41,432 nt of DNA from Ramlibacter sp. (GTDB taxonomy: Bacteria > Pseudomonadota > Gammaproteobacteria > Burkholderiales > Burkholderiaceae_C): NCBI RefSeq assembly GCF_028292805.1, contig NZ_JAQGLS010000224.1, positions 1 to 41,432 of the forward strand, given 5' to 3'. The stretch's first letter is position 1, and each line of letters starts with the position of its first letter. Both the position numbers and the translations under genes were made by a program. Shown in pieces: positions 1 through 8,021 of this stretch. The notes beneath the pieces were generated by a model. The model was given only the letters and a program-made list of their open reading frames with translations, searched no databases and was not told where the DNA came from.

Positions 1-689
1 ACGGCGGCGAAGACCCCGGCGCCATCGGCCCGGGCGGCACCCGCGAGAAAGACGTCGTGCTGCAGATCGCCCACCTGCTGCGCGACCGCATCAACGCCAC
101 CACCATCAACGGCAACCCGATGCGCGCGTACCTCACGCGCGATGCCGACTTCTTCGTGCCGCTGCACGTGCGCGTGCAGAAGGCGCGGCGGGTGCAGGCC
201 GACCTGTTCGTGAGCATCCACGCCGATGCCTTCATCACGCCGACCGCGCGCGGCGCCAGCGTCTTCGCCCTGAGCCAGGGCGGCGCCTCCAGCAGCGCGG
301 CGCGCTGGCTGGCCGACAAGGAGAACCGCGCCGACCTGGTGGGCGGCATGAACATCCGTACGCAGGACGCGCACGTGGCGCGCGCCCTGCTGGACATGAG
401 CACCACCGCGCAGATCAACGACAGCCTCAAGCTCGGTGGCGCGCTGCTGGGCGAGATCGGCAACGTCGGCCGGCTGCACAAGCCGCGGGTGGAACAGGCC
501 GGCTTCGCGGTGCTCAAGGCGCCGGACATCCCGAGCGTGTTGGTGGAGACGGCCTTCATCAGCAACCCCGAGGAAGAAAGCCGGCTGCGCAGCGCGGAGT
601 ACCAGGCGCAGCTGGCAGCGGCGCTGATGCGCGGCATCCAGGGCTACTTCGCGCGCAATCCGCCGCTGGCGCGGAATCGGCAGGTGTAG
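1..689 (+). CDS. amiC: N-acetylmuramoyl-L-alanine amidase (AmiC type), 3' part
   Basis: The reading frame is open from the first bases and runs to a TAG at 689, so the 5' end (signal peptide and any AMIN domain) lies outside the window. The visible part is an Amidase_3 catalytic domain. It opens with GGEDPGAIGPGG, the zinc-site strand whose His would be just off the window. It continues with SIHADAF (zinc His) and VLVETAFISNPEEE (catalytic Glu). Family enzymes are periplasmic and cut the amide between MurNAc and L-Ala of peptidoglycan during daughter-cell separation. The short tail after the domain shows no LysM repeat. Downstream of tsaE-amiC, mutL is a common neighbour in beta- and gammaproteobacteria, which fits mutL lying 3.2 kb further on. 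Confidence 0.93.
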   Translation, partial: GGEDPGAIGPGGTREKDVVLQIAHLLRDRINATTINGNPMRAYLTRDADFFVPLHVRVQKARRVQADLFVSIHADAFITPTARGASVFALSQGGASSSAARWLADKENRADLVGGMNIRTQDAHVARALLDMSTTAQINDSLKLGGALLGEIGNVGRLHKPRVEQAGFAVLKAPDIPSVLVETAFISNPEEESRLRSAEYQAQLAAALMRGIQGYFARNPPLARNRQV

Positions 690-691
690 TT

Positions 692-822
692 CGTCATTCC
701 GACGCAGGCGCGGGTCCAGTGCTTTTCCCAGGCGAAGTGCGAGTCGCGCATCGAGGCGAGCCCGGGGTTGCTGCGCACCTCGCCGGCGCTCCGGGGTCGC
801 GCCTTCGGGGAACGACATGAAG
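692..822. repeat. REP-like intergenic palindromic sequence
   Basis: The gap between the amidase and the next gene (690-984) holds no convincing gene. It starts with CGTCATTCCGACGCAGGC (692 onward) and has a mirrored half, GGGGAACGACATGA, near 808-822. The first half resembles sequences at 5745-5776 (minus strand) and 14217-14253, so these look like copies of one dispersed intergenic repeat family. Copy number in the genome cannot be judged from here. Confidence 0.4.
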
Positions 823-887
823 TACCTCAGCCGCGCCAATGCCCTGCACCGGTTCACGCGCCCAGACGACACGCCCCGTCCACCGGT

Positions 888-894
888 TCCTACA
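888..894 (+). promoter_or_regulatory. TCCTACA motif upstream of glycine-zipper gene
   Basis: This is one of seven TCCTACA heptamers in the window. All are intergenic and oriented toward the following start codon. This copy lies 90 bases before the ATG at 985. Whether it is a promoter element or an operator is not known. Confidence 0.35.
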
Positions 895-984
895 GTCCGG
901 CAAAGGCCAACTCCATAGAGTCGTCTTCACAGGTTGGCCGCGCCTCCAGCGGCTTTCGAGACACTCGACTTGGAAGGTCACACC

Positions 985-1191
985 ATGAACACGAAATTTT
1001 TTGCCGCCGCGGTGACGGCTGTTGCCCTGATGGGCCTGGGTGGCTGCGCCACCATGGATCGCCAGGCCGTCGGCACCGTGGGCGGTGCCGTGGTGGGTGG
1101 CGTGGTCGGCTCCGCCGTCGGCGGCACCGCTGCCACCATTGGTGGAGCGGCCCTCGGCGGCTACCTCGGCAACCAAGCCGGCAAGCGCTAA
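985..1191 (+). CDS. small glycine-zipper lipoprotein
   Basis: This 68-residue protein starts with a lipoprotein signal (MNTKFFAAAVTAVALMGLGG, then Cys21). It continues as a Gly/Ala/Val-rich segment with regular GG(A/V)VVGG spacing, the glycine-zipper 2TM (Rick_17kDa/SlyB-like) pattern that packs transmembrane helices. It is probably anchored in the outer membrane. The ATG at 985 is chosen because it places the signal peptide at the N-terminus; upstream in-frame sequence is uncharged junk. Family members are often induced under envelope or osmotic stress, and the TCCTACA motif upstream could be part of that control (inference). A strong hairpin follows the stop codon. Confidence 0.85.
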   Translation: MNTKFFAAAVTAVALMGLGGCATMDRQAVGTVGGAVVGGVVGSAVGGTAATIGGAALGGYLGNQAGKR

Positions 1192-1203
1192 AAGGCACCG
1201 GGA

Positions 1204-1234
1204 GAATCGGGCGGCGCGTCGCGCCGCCCGATTC
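1204..1234 (+). terminator. hairpin terminator after glycine-zipper gene
   Basis: This is a perfect 14-bp stem (GAATCGGGCGGCGC and its complement) with a 3-base loop, 12 bases after the stop codon. It is followed only by ATTTGT rather than a long T run. It may serve the convergent oxygenase gene as well. Confidence 0.6.
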
Positions 1235-1315
1235 ATTTGTGACGAAGGCCGGCTTTGCCGGTCGTCATCACATTGATCAGCCACCCAAAATCGCTCCAGC
1301 GACTTTGAGTGATCG

Positions 1316-1891
1316 TCAGATGGGGTAAATCAGGGAGTTGAGGACCATCTCGCTGTCGTACACGCAATGCCGGCTCGCCAGCTTCAGGCCAGCCGGCGTT
1401 CGTTCGAACAGGTCGATGTAGCGGCCCACGTTGTAGACCTCGCTGGCATCGCCCGGCCGCGTGCGGAACACGGCGTAGTTGGCCTGGGCGCGGATGCGGC
1501 CCTGCTCCGCCCCCTGCACCTGCGCGACGCCCACCACGTGGCGCGTGTAGTACGGGCCGTGGTAGATGGTCTGCGTGATGCCGTAGACCCGGTCCTTCAT
1601 CATTCCCTGGCTCTCCAGGTCGATCAGCGCCAGCGGCAGCTTGCGGTCGAAGTTCTCGCGCGCCTGCACCGTGTAGCGGCCGTCTTGCAGGAACAGCCCC
1701 GGCCATTCGTCGAAACGGCGTTCGTCCAGCACCGCCGCGTAAGCGGCATTGAAGCGGTCGACTTCCAGTTGCAGCAGCAAGTCTTCGTGAAATGGGCGAC
1801 CTGGCCCAGGCTTGTCCCCTGCGCGGCCTGCGCCTCCCCCCTCCGCAAGCGGAGGAGCCTCGGCGCCTTCGGGCGGTCGGGCGGCGCTCAT
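1316..1891 (-). CDS. aromatic-ring-hydroxylating oxygenase, beta subunit
   Basis: The protein has 191 residues. From about residue 33 it matches the SnoaL-like small subunit of ring-hydroxylating oxygenases: LLLQLEVDRFNAAYAAVLDE, then DRVYGITQTIYHGPYYTRHV and a C-terminal YDSEMVLNSLIYPI. The subunit is structural and has no metal site. The ATG overlaps the stop of the alpha gene (ATGA), which implies translational coupling. Oddly, the first ~32 residues are Pro/Gly/Ala-rich, have no counterpart in the family, and are encoded by palindromic GC-rich DNA (CCTCCGCTTGCGGAGG) that looks like an inserted intergenic repeat. No in-frame ATG lies between the repeat and the conserved domain. The closest relatives by recall are the small subunits of anthranilate (AndAd) and salicylate 5-hydroxylase (NagH) systems. 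Confidence 0.85.
   Translation of the reverse strand: MSAARPPEGAEAPPLAEGGGAGRAGDKPGPGRPFHEDLLLQLEVDRFNAAYAAVLDERRFDEWPGLFLQDGRYTVQARENFDRKLPLALIDLESQGMMKDRVYGITQTIYHGPYYTRHVVGVAQVQGAEQGRIRAQANYAVFRTRPGDASEVYNVGRYIDLFERTPAGLKLASRHCVYDSEMVLNSLIYPI
1795..1889. repeat. GC-rich palindromic repeat fused to beta-subunit 5' end
   Basis: This segment contains CCTCCGCTTGCGGAGG (7-bp stem) and GCCGCCCGACCGCCCGAAGG-type sequence, typical in look of intergenic repeats rather than of coding DNA. It encodes the non-conserved N-terminal ~32 residues of the beta subunit. Assignment as a mobile repeat is inference; other copies would have to be found elsewhere in the genome. Confidence 0.35.
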
Positions 1892-3213
1892 TGCCCCATC
1901 ACCTTGCGCCAGTAGGCGTACATGCTGCGGATCAAGGTCTCGGTCACCATGTGCTCGGTGCCGCCGGTGCCGGTGCCGCCGAGTTCGCACAGCGTGTGAC
2001 CTTCCTCGCCCCATTGGGCAAAGCCTTGCTGGCTGAACTGGATCACCTCGCCGTCGTCGGCGCTCACGAAGCCGGCCGGGCCGAACAGGTTGGACTGGCG
2101 CAGGCGCCGCCGCGTCATCTCCTCGCTGTCGTCGGCAAAGCCGAAGTGGGTCCAGACGAAGTCGAACTCGCCTTCGCCGCGCGGCACGATGTGGCGCGTC
2201 GACAGCGAGTTGACCTGCTGCTGGATGATCAGGCTGGGAAACAGCGTGATCATGGTGACCGAGGGCGTGATCTCCGTGCCGGGATGCGCCGGGTCCGGCA
2301 CCTTCCACCACGCCTCGGGCACCACGTCGAGCAGGCGGTCGTCGTGCAGCACCATGTCGGACTTGAAGCTGGTCACTCCTTGCGTCACCGCCTTGTTCTC
2401 GCCGCCGTCGTTGCGGCTCGACACCATCACCGCGTGCCGGCCGTGCTCGTCCATCACCATCCGGCTTTTCTGGTCGGCGCGCCACAGCCCGAAAGTGACG
2501 AACCAGGTGTGCAGCAGGCCCGGGTGGTACGGGTCCTTGATGTTCTCCATCATCAGCTTCCAGTTGCCTGGAATGCGCTGGCGGTTGTAGCCCAGCAGGC
2601 TGAGCTTGCGGCCGGCGAAGATCCGCTCCAGCCACGGCATCACCTGCGGCCCCAGGTACTGCTCCAGCGGCTCGCTGGCGTCGCTGAAGGTGGCGAACAC
2701 CAGCCCGTGCAGCACCGCCACCCGCAGCTTCGTCAGGCCATGCTGCCTGATGTCGAAGTCCGCCGGCATGCCGCCGTTGACGCAAGGCTGGCCGTCGGCG
2801 TCGGTGGCCGCCACGCCGTCCTTGAACGGCAGGCCCGCCAGCTCGCCATTGAGCTTGTACGTCCACTGGTGGTAGGGGCAGACAAAGCTGCGCGCATTGC
2901 CGTGCAGCTGCTGGCAGAAGCGCACCCCGCGGTGGGCACAGCGGTTCTCCACCACCCGGATCCCGTGGTCGGTGCCGCGGTCCCTGGGCGCCACCCGGTC
3001 GCGCACCAGGATCACCTGGCGCTCGCCGACGGCGGTGAGCTTGTAGTCGCCGACGTTCGGCACTTCGACTTCCAGCCCGACGTAGCTCCAGTGCGGGCCG
3101 TAGAAGACCTTTTCCAGCTCGCGGCCGTACAGCTGGGCGTCGGTGTACACCCAGAACGGCACGCGGCTGGAGCCGGTGCCGCTCCAGCGCGGAAGGGTTT
3201 CAGGCGTGTTCAT
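1888..3213 (-). CDS. Rieske aromatic-ring-hydroxylating oxygenase, alpha subunit (AndAc/NagG-like)
   Basis: This 441-residue catalytic subunit has an N-terminal Rieske [2Fe-2S] domain with Cys92-x-His94 and Cys112-x2-His115. In the catalytic domain, the NIKDPYHPGLLH stretch supplies the bridging Asp227 and iron ligands His230 and His235. Overall it resembles the three-component anthranilate dioxygenase AndAc and salicylate 5-hydroxylase NagG rather than AntA/BenA. The substrate cannot be fixed from sequence. ATG at 3213 is used because the upstream extension lies inside the DedA gene; the two genes overlap by 14 bases, so the three genes (DedA, alpha, beta) are probably co-transcribed. No ferredoxin or reductase gene is nearby, so electrons must come from proteins encoded elsewhere. 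Confidence 0.9.
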   Translation of the reverse strand: MNTPETLPRWSGTGSSRVPFWVYTDAQLYGRELEKVFYGPHWSYVGLEVEVPNVGDYKLTAVGERQVILVRDRVAPRDRGTDHGIRVVENRCAHRGVRFCQQLHGNARSFVCPYHQWTYKLNGELAGLPFKDGVAATDADGQPCVNGGMPADFDIRQHGLTKLRVAVLHGLVFATFSDASEPLEQYLGPQVMPWLERIFAGRKLSLLGYNRQRIPGNWKLMMENIKDPYHPGLLHTWFVTFGLWRADQKSRMVMDEHGRHAVMVSSRNDGGENKAVTQGVTSFKSDMVLHDDRLLDVVPEAWWKVPDPAHPGTEITPSVTMITLFPSLIIQQQVNSLSTRHIVPRGEGEFDFVWTHFGFADDSEEMTRRRLRQSNLFGPAGFVSADDGEVIQFSQQGFAQWGEEGHTLCELGGTGTGGTEHMVTETLIRSMYAYWRKVMGQ

Positions 3214-3874
3214 GGAGCGAAGTATCGCTCGCTGCGGGCTTGCGGCGCGACTGCCTCCAGGCGCCCACCAGCACGACAATGCCGGGAACGAGGATCGCGC
3301 CCCAGATGATCTTGTCCAGGTTGGTCTTCACCCAGGGGATGTTGCCCAGCAGGTAGCCGGCGGTGACGATGCCCACCACCCAGATGGCGCCGCCGACCAC
3401 GTTGTAGAGCGTGAAGCGGGTTCGGTTCATGTCGGCCACGCCCCCCACGAAGGGCACGAAGGTGCGCATGAAGGGGAAGAAGCGCGCCAGGATGATCGTG
3501 ATGCCGCCGTAGCGCTCATAGAAGGAGTGCGCCTGGTCGAACGCCTTGCGATTGAAAAAGCGGGACTGCTCCCACTGAAATACCCGCGGCCCGAGCCAGC
3601 GCCCGATGGTGAAGTTGCACTGGTCCCCCAGCACCGCCGCCAGCCACAACAGGCCGATCGCCAGCGGATAGTTCATCAGCCCGACGCCGCACAGCGCGCC
3701 CACCACGAACAGCAGCGAGTCGCCCGGCAGGAACGGCATCACCACCACGCCGGTCTCCACGAAGATGATCAGGAACAGCAGGGCATAGACCCAGTTGCCG
3801 TAATGGGTCACGAAGGTGTGCAGGTGGACGTCGACGTGCAGGATGAAGTCGACGAGAAAGGTCACGAGTTCCAT
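3200..3874 (-). CDS. DedA family (SNARE-associated/VTT) membrane protein
   Basis: The protein has 224 residues with several hydrophobic segments and the DedA landmarks: the acidic E-T-G-V-V-V-MPFLPGDSLLF motif near residue 45-60 and the re-entrant FARFFPFMRTFVPFVGG-like stretch (here LARFFPFMRTFVPFVGGVAD). Members sit in the inner membrane and are implicated in lipid-carrier recycling and proton-motive-force homeostasis. The C-terminus is Arg/Lys-rich and cytoplasmic. ATG at 3874 is the only Met that precedes the first membrane helix, 45 bases from the divergent mutL start. It overlaps the oxygenase alpha gene downstream, but a functional link is not evident. Confidence 0.92.
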   Translation of the reverse strand: MELVTFLVDFILHVDVHLHTFVTHYGNWVYALLFLIIFVETGVVVMPFLPGDSLLFVVGALCGVGLMNYPLAIGLLWLAAVLGDQCNFTIGRWLGPRVFQWEQSRFFNRKAFDQAHSFYERYGGITIILARFFPFMRTFVPFVGGVADMNRTRFTLYNVVGGAIWVVGIVTAGYLLGNIPWVKTNLDKIIWGAILVPGIVVLVGAWRQSRRKPAASDTSLHEHA

Positions 3875-3919
3875 TGCCGGATTATCCCCGGGCGGGGCGG
3901 GCCCTAGAATCGGCTTCAC

Positions 3920-5701
3920 ATGAGTGCCGTGCTGTCCCCCGCCTTGCGCCGCCCCATCCGCGAATTGCCGGACGAGCTGGTGAGCCAGATCGCCGCCGGC
4001 GAGGTGGTGGAACGCCCGGCCTCGGTGGTGCGCGAGCTGGTCGACAACGCCCTCGATTCCGGCGCGACGCAGGTCACGGTGCGGCTGCTGGCCGGCGGCG
4101 TGCGGCTGGTCTGCGTCGAGGACGACGGCTGCGGCATCGCCCGCGCGGAACTGCCGCTGGCGCTCAAGCGCCACGCGACCAGCAAGATCGGCTCGCTGGC
4201 CGACCTGGAATCGGTGGCCACCATGGGCTTTCGCGGCGAGGCGCTGGCCGCCATCGCCTCGGTCTCCGAAATGAGCATGCTCTCGCGCGCCCACGGCCAG
4301 GCCAGCGCCTTCCTGCTGGACGCCGGCAGCGGCGAGCTGCGACCGGCCGCCCGCTCCATCGGCACCACGGTGGAAGTCAAGGAGCTGTTCTTCAGCACGC
4401 CGGCCCGGCGCAAGTTCCTCAAAAGCGACGGCACCGAGATGGCCCACTGCGTGGAGGCCGTGCGCCGCCATGCACTGGCGCGCCCCGACGTGGGCTTCAC
4501 CATCTGGCACGAAGGCAAGCTGTGCGAGCAGTGGCGCGCCGCCACGCCCGACCAGCGCCTGGCCGACGTGCTGGGCGAGGACTTCCTGGTCAACAGCGTG
4601 CGCATCGACGCCATGGCCGGCCCGCTGCGCATCAGCGGCCGCGCCGGCATCCCGGACGCCGCGCGGGCTCGCGCCGACTGGCAGTTCGCCTATGTCAACG
4701 GCCGCTACGTGCGCGACAAGGTGATCACGCACGCGGCCCGCAGCGCCTACGAAGACCTGCTGCACGGGCATCGGCAGCCGGTCTATGCGTTGCAGCTGCA
4801 GATCGATCCGGGCCGGGTCGACGTCAACGTGCACCCGACCAAGATCGAGGTGCGTTTTCGCGACAGCCGCGAAGTGCACCAGGCGGTGCGGCGAGCGGTG
4901 GAGTCGGCGCTGTCGGCGCCACGCGCCGGCGCGGCAGCCCAGTCCGCGGGCGTGCCCGTCGACACCGGCGGCGTGGCCGTGCCGGAGAGCGCGTCCTGGC
5001 GCCAGCCGGCCATCCCGTTCACGCCGGCCGTGGGCACCGTGGTGTCCGACCTCGGCGCGCTGTGGTCGCCCTTCCCCGCGGCGCAGCCGCCGCAGCCAGT
5101 CGACTTGCCGGCCGGCGACTGGCCACTGGGCAAGGCGATCGCGCAGCTGCAAGGCATCTACATCCTGGCCGAGAACGCGCAAGGGCTGGTGGTGGTCGAC
5201 ATGCACGCGGCGCACGAGCGCATCGTCTACGAGCGGCTCAAGAGCCAGATGGACGCCCGGTCCATCCACAGCCAGCCGCTGCTGATCCCCGCCACCTTCG
5301 CCGCGACGCCGGCGGAGATCGCCACCGCCGAAGGCGCGGAAGCCACCTTGCAGGCGCTGGGCCTGCAGGTGACGCCGTTCTCGCCGCGCACGCTGGCGGT
5401 GCGGGCGGTGCCGGCGGCACTGGCCCATGGCGATCCGGTGGAACTGGCGCGCAGCGTGCTGGCCGAACTGGCGCAGCACGATGCCAGCAGCGTGGTGGAA
5501 CGCGCGCGCAACGAACTGCTGTCCACCATGGCCTGCCACGGCGCGGTGCGGGCCAACCGCAAGCTGACGCTGGAAGAAATGAACGCGCTGCTGCGGCAGA
5601 TGGAAGAGACCGATCGCTCCGACCAGTGCAACCATGGCCGGCCCACCTGGCGCCAGCTGACGGTGCGCGAGCTGGACGCGATGTTTTTGCGCGGGCGCTG
5701 A
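3920..5701 (+). CDS. mutL: DNA mismatch repair protein MutL (endonuclease type)
   Basis: This 593-residue protein is full length for the family. The N-terminal GHKL ATPase begins ELPDELVSQIAAGEVVERPA, followed by VVRELVDNALDSGAT (catalytic Glu, Mg-binding Asn), DDGCGI, and GFRGEALAAI. TPARRKFLKS and VNVHPTKIEVRF complete the N-terminal module. After a Pro/Ala-rich linker (about 310-400) the C-terminal dimerisation domain carries DMHAAHERIVYE from Asp427. This is the DxHA-x2-E-x4-E endonuclease motif with Met in place of Gln, as in Neisseria MutL. ACHGAVRAN and QCNHGRPT near the end would complete the metal site. This implies nicking by MutL itself in a MutH-independent pathway. The gene faces DedA divergently with a 45-bp gap. 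Confidence 0.97.
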   Translation: MSAVLSPALRRPIRELPDELVSQIAAGEVVERPASVVRELVDNALDSGATQVTVRLLAGGVRLVCVEDDGCGIARAELPLALKRHATSKIGSLADLESVATMGFRGEALAAIASVSEMSMLSRAHGQASAFLLDAGSGELRPAARSIGTTVEVKELFFSTPARRKFLKSDGTEMAHCVEAVRRHALARPDVGFTIWHEGKLCEQWRAATPDQRLADVLGEDFLVNSVRIDAMAGPLRISGRAGIPDAARARADWQFAYVNGRYVRDKVITHAARSAYEDLLHGHRQPVYALQLQIDPGRVDVNVHPTKIEVRFRDSREVHQAVRRAVESALSAPRAGAAAQSAGVPVDTGGVAVPESASWRQPAIPFTPAVGTVVSDLGALWSPFPAAQPPQPVDLPAGDWPLGKAIAQLQGIYILAENAQGLVVVDMHAAHERIVYERLKSQMDARSIHSQPLLIPATFAATPAEIATAEGAEATLQALGLQVTPFSPRTLAVRAVPAALAHGDPVELARSVLAELAQHDASSVVERARNELLSTMACHGAVRANRKLTLEEMNALLRQMEETDRSDQCNHGRPTWRQLTVRELDAMFLRGR

Positions 5702-5744
5702 GCGGCCTTGCTCCAGCGCGGGCGGGACCGCTGCGCTTTCTCCA

Positions 5745-5776
5745 CGCCTGCCTTCCCGCGCTGCGCGGGATGACGA
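5745..5776 (-). repeat. REP-like intergenic palindrome
   Basis: On the minus strand it begins TCGTCATCCCGCGCAG and contains the palindrome CCCGCG-CTG-CGCGGG. It closely resembles the element at 692 (CGTCATTCCGACGCAGGC) and lies between mutL and the convergent lipoprotein gene. Confidence 0.4.
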
Positions 5777-5807
5777 AAAAGCGAAAAGCGGGCCCGCGCA
5801 GGCCCGC
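5776..5807 (-). terminator. rho-independent terminator of the lipoprotein gene
   Basis: Read on the minus strand, stem GCGGGCC, loop TGCGCG and stem GGCCCGC (5807-5788) are followed by TTTTCGCTTTTT. It lies 20 bases after the stop of the 5827-7878 gene. Confidence 0.7.
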
Positions 5808-5826
5808 CTCCCATCCCAGGCGCTCC

Positions 5827-7878
5827 TCAGCGCGGCAACAGGTAGTACAGCGCCACCAACTTGGCGATGCCGGCGAGGCGCGGCTGCACGGCGAACAGCT
5901 GGATCGAATGCACGCTGGTGCCCGGTGCGTACTGGTTGACGCCGGTGCTGGAGTCGCAGTGGTTGTCGGCGTCGCTGGCCTTGCTGCACCGGACGACCAC
6001 CTTGCGCATGGCGGCGCTCACGCCCCAGGCATCGTCGTAGGCCACCGGCCGCTGCGCGCCGCTGCCGTCCGGGTCCGGTCCGGTGCCGAACACGGTGACG
6101 CTGGTGGGCGCCTGCGCTCCCTTGGGAACGGTCCAGAAATCCTTGTCGCCCGCGGCGCTCAGGTCGGCCACGTTGGGGTTGTTGGCGCTGACCGGGCCAA
6201 AGAACGCGGCGCCGAGCGCGTGGGTTTGCGCCCGCAGCTCGCTCTTGGCGGCGTCGGTCAGCTGCACGATCGGGGTGGCGGCCAGTTCGTCCAGCGTCGC
6301 GGCGCGGGCCAGCGTGCGCAAGGCCTGCACCACATTGGCCTTGCCCGCGTCGGCGTGGAAGAACTCCAGCCGCCACAGCCCTTGCTCGGCCAGCCCGACG
6401 ATCTGGCGCTCGCTGTACAGCGGCTGCACGAAGAACAAATTCACTTCCCGCTGCACCAAGTTCTCGCTGGCCTGGGTGCCGGCGTCCTTGAACTTGCCCG
6501 CCAGCCGGATCACGCTGGTACCAGTCAGTCGGCCGTCGGAGCGCTCGATCACCAGTGCGGCGCGGCCCGCGGTCGGCCGGTAGACCAGCACCGTGCCGTC
6601 AGGCGTCGTCACCTGGACCTTGGCGAAAACCGGCACCCCCTTGCTGTCCAGCCGGTTGGCGATGTAGACGTCGTAGCCGGTGGAGATGAAGTTGGCCTTG
6701 GGCTGGTTGAGGAATTCGCGGTCCTGGGCATACGGGCGCACCGTGGCCTCGTAGGCGTAGCGGTTGCCCACCAGCTTGAGCTTGCCGCGGACCTCGCGGG
6801 CGATCAGCGTGTCGTTGCTGATGTTGCCCTGGCTGTCGGTGAGGCGGTAGCTGAACACGACGTCGCCGTTCTCGCGCAGCAACTGCAGTTGCGGCTGGTC
6901 GAAGCCGGCCCCCGTGGCGCCCGCCCGGAACAGCCCGGCGAAGGCGCCCTGGTTGGCGGCATTGCGGCCGACGCGGTAGCCGTTGCTCAGGAAGCTGCCC
7001 GGGTCGTCGCCCAGGAACAGGGTGCGGCAGGCCGCGGCGAGGACGTCGTCTGCGCCGCCCACCACGGCGCTGTCCCCGCCGCTGACACCGCGCACGCGGT
7101 CCTTGAACGGCACGGCAAAGCAAGCCGTCAGGCGCGTGGCCATGTCATCCAGCATGTTGGCGATACCGACCGGCGGCAGCTTGGCCGTGTCGATGGCCCG
7201 CGGCAGCGCCGGTGGCCTCTGTGCGTCGCTGCCAAAGGAAGTCTTGACCGGTTCGGCGCTGGCCACGCGCACCGTCAGCTCGATGTTGGAGGTCTCGCCG
7301 GCCGGCCGGATGTCGACCTGCACCGCATCGAGCAGCCGGTCGTGGCCGGAGCCGTTGGCATCGAACTCGCCGGTGAGCGGATTGATCGTGTCCGCCAGGC
7401 CCTGGCGCAGGGGTTGCAGAATCCGCACCACGTCGGCGACCCGCTGCTCCAGGTTGCTCGTGGTCACCGCCCTGGAGTCCAGCCGCAGGCTGAGCGGGTT
7501 GCCGTCGCTGGCCAGCAAGGCCGCCACCAAGTTGGTCAGCGACGTGATGTTCAGGCGGGTGCTGCGGGTCTCGGCGAACGCGCTCACCAAGGTGGTGTCG
7601 CCACGCACCGCCTCGACCACCAGTGGTGCCTTGGCGTCGGAATTGATGTCCAAGGTATAACGACCCGTGATGGAGGTGGTGGTGGTGGCCAGCGCGGAGC
7701 CGCTGGCGTCGTAAGCCGTCACCAGCGCGCCGGCGAACGGCGCCCCGGTCGCGGCCACGCCCGACAGCGTCGCCGTCGTCACCTGCGGGGCGCCCCCCCC
7801 GCCTCCCCCGCAGCCTGCCATCAGCACGGCGCTGGCGCTCGCCAGCGCCAGCGCCAGCTTCTTCAAGTGAGTGATCAT
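5827..7878 (-). CDS. large secreted lipoprotein with carboxypeptidase-regulatory-like domain
   Basis: The protein has 683 residues. Its lipoprotein signal MITHLKKLALALASASAVLM is followed by A-G-Cys and a poly-Gly linker. Residues ~35-110 (ATLSGVAATGAPFAGALVTAYDASGSALATT, then TGRYTLDI) match a carboxypeptidase-regulatory-like beta sandwich. The remaining ~550 residues show no motif I recognise; they are polar, with little Cys, as for an exported protein. ATG at 7878 is chosen over the longer frame because GGAGAAACC sits just upstream and it begins the signal peptide. It is a stand-alone gene, divergent from the hydrolase at 8022, with its own terminator. A function beyond surface attachment is not inferable. 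Confidence 0.82.
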   Translation of the reverse strand: MITHLKKLALALASASAVLMAGCGGGGGGAPQVTTATLSGVAATGAPFAGALVTAYDASGSALATTTTSITGRYTLDINSDAKAPLVVEAVRGDTTLVSAFAETRSTRLNITSLTNLVAALLASDGNPLSLRLDSRAVTTSNLEQRVADVVRILQPLRQGLADTINPLTGEFDANGSGHDRLLDAVQVDIRPAGETSNIELTVRVASAEPVKTSFGSDAQRPPALPRAIDTAKLPPVGIANMLDDMATRLTACFAVPFKDRVRGVSGGDSAVVGGADDVLAAACRTLFLGDDPGSFLSNGYRVGRNAANQGAFAGLFRAGATGAGFDQPQLQLLRENGDVVFSYRLTDSQGNISNDTLIAREVRGKLKLVGNRYAYEATVRPYAQDREFLNQPKANFISTGYDVYIANRLDSKGVPVFAKVQVTTPDGTVLVYRPTAGRAALVIERSDGRLTGTSVIRLAGKFKDAGTQASENLVQREVNLFFVQPLYSERQIVGLAEQGLWRLEFFHADAGKANVVQALRTLARAATLDELAATPIVQLTDAAKSELRAQTHALGAAFFGPVSANNPNVADLSAAGDKDFWTVPKGAQAPTSVTVFGTGPDPDGSGAQRPVAYDDAWGVSAAMRKVVVRCSKASDADNHCDSSTGVNQYAPGTSVHSIQLFAVQPRLAGIAKLVALYYLLPR

Positions 7879-8021
7879 GGTTTCTCCGAAACGTGTCGTC
7901 AAAAAGCCGATGCTGGCGAAGATCGCCTGGCCCAGCATCGCCCCGATGAGGGACAGTGCCCGGCCCGGCTTTGCCTGGGCTCCATGAAACTTTCGGACCG
8001 GACCGGACTCAGTCATCGGTC

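Noticed and set aside
694-1284. Minus-strand frame across the glycine-zipper gene
   Set aside because: Low-complexity translation, no start signal, and it conflicts with the clear lipoprotein gene on the plus strand.
7793-7800. Run of eight C in the lipoprotein gene as a phase-variation switch
   Set aside because: It encodes the ordinary poly-Gly linker after the lipobox Cys, and GC-rich Gly codons explain the run; there is no other sign of phase variation.
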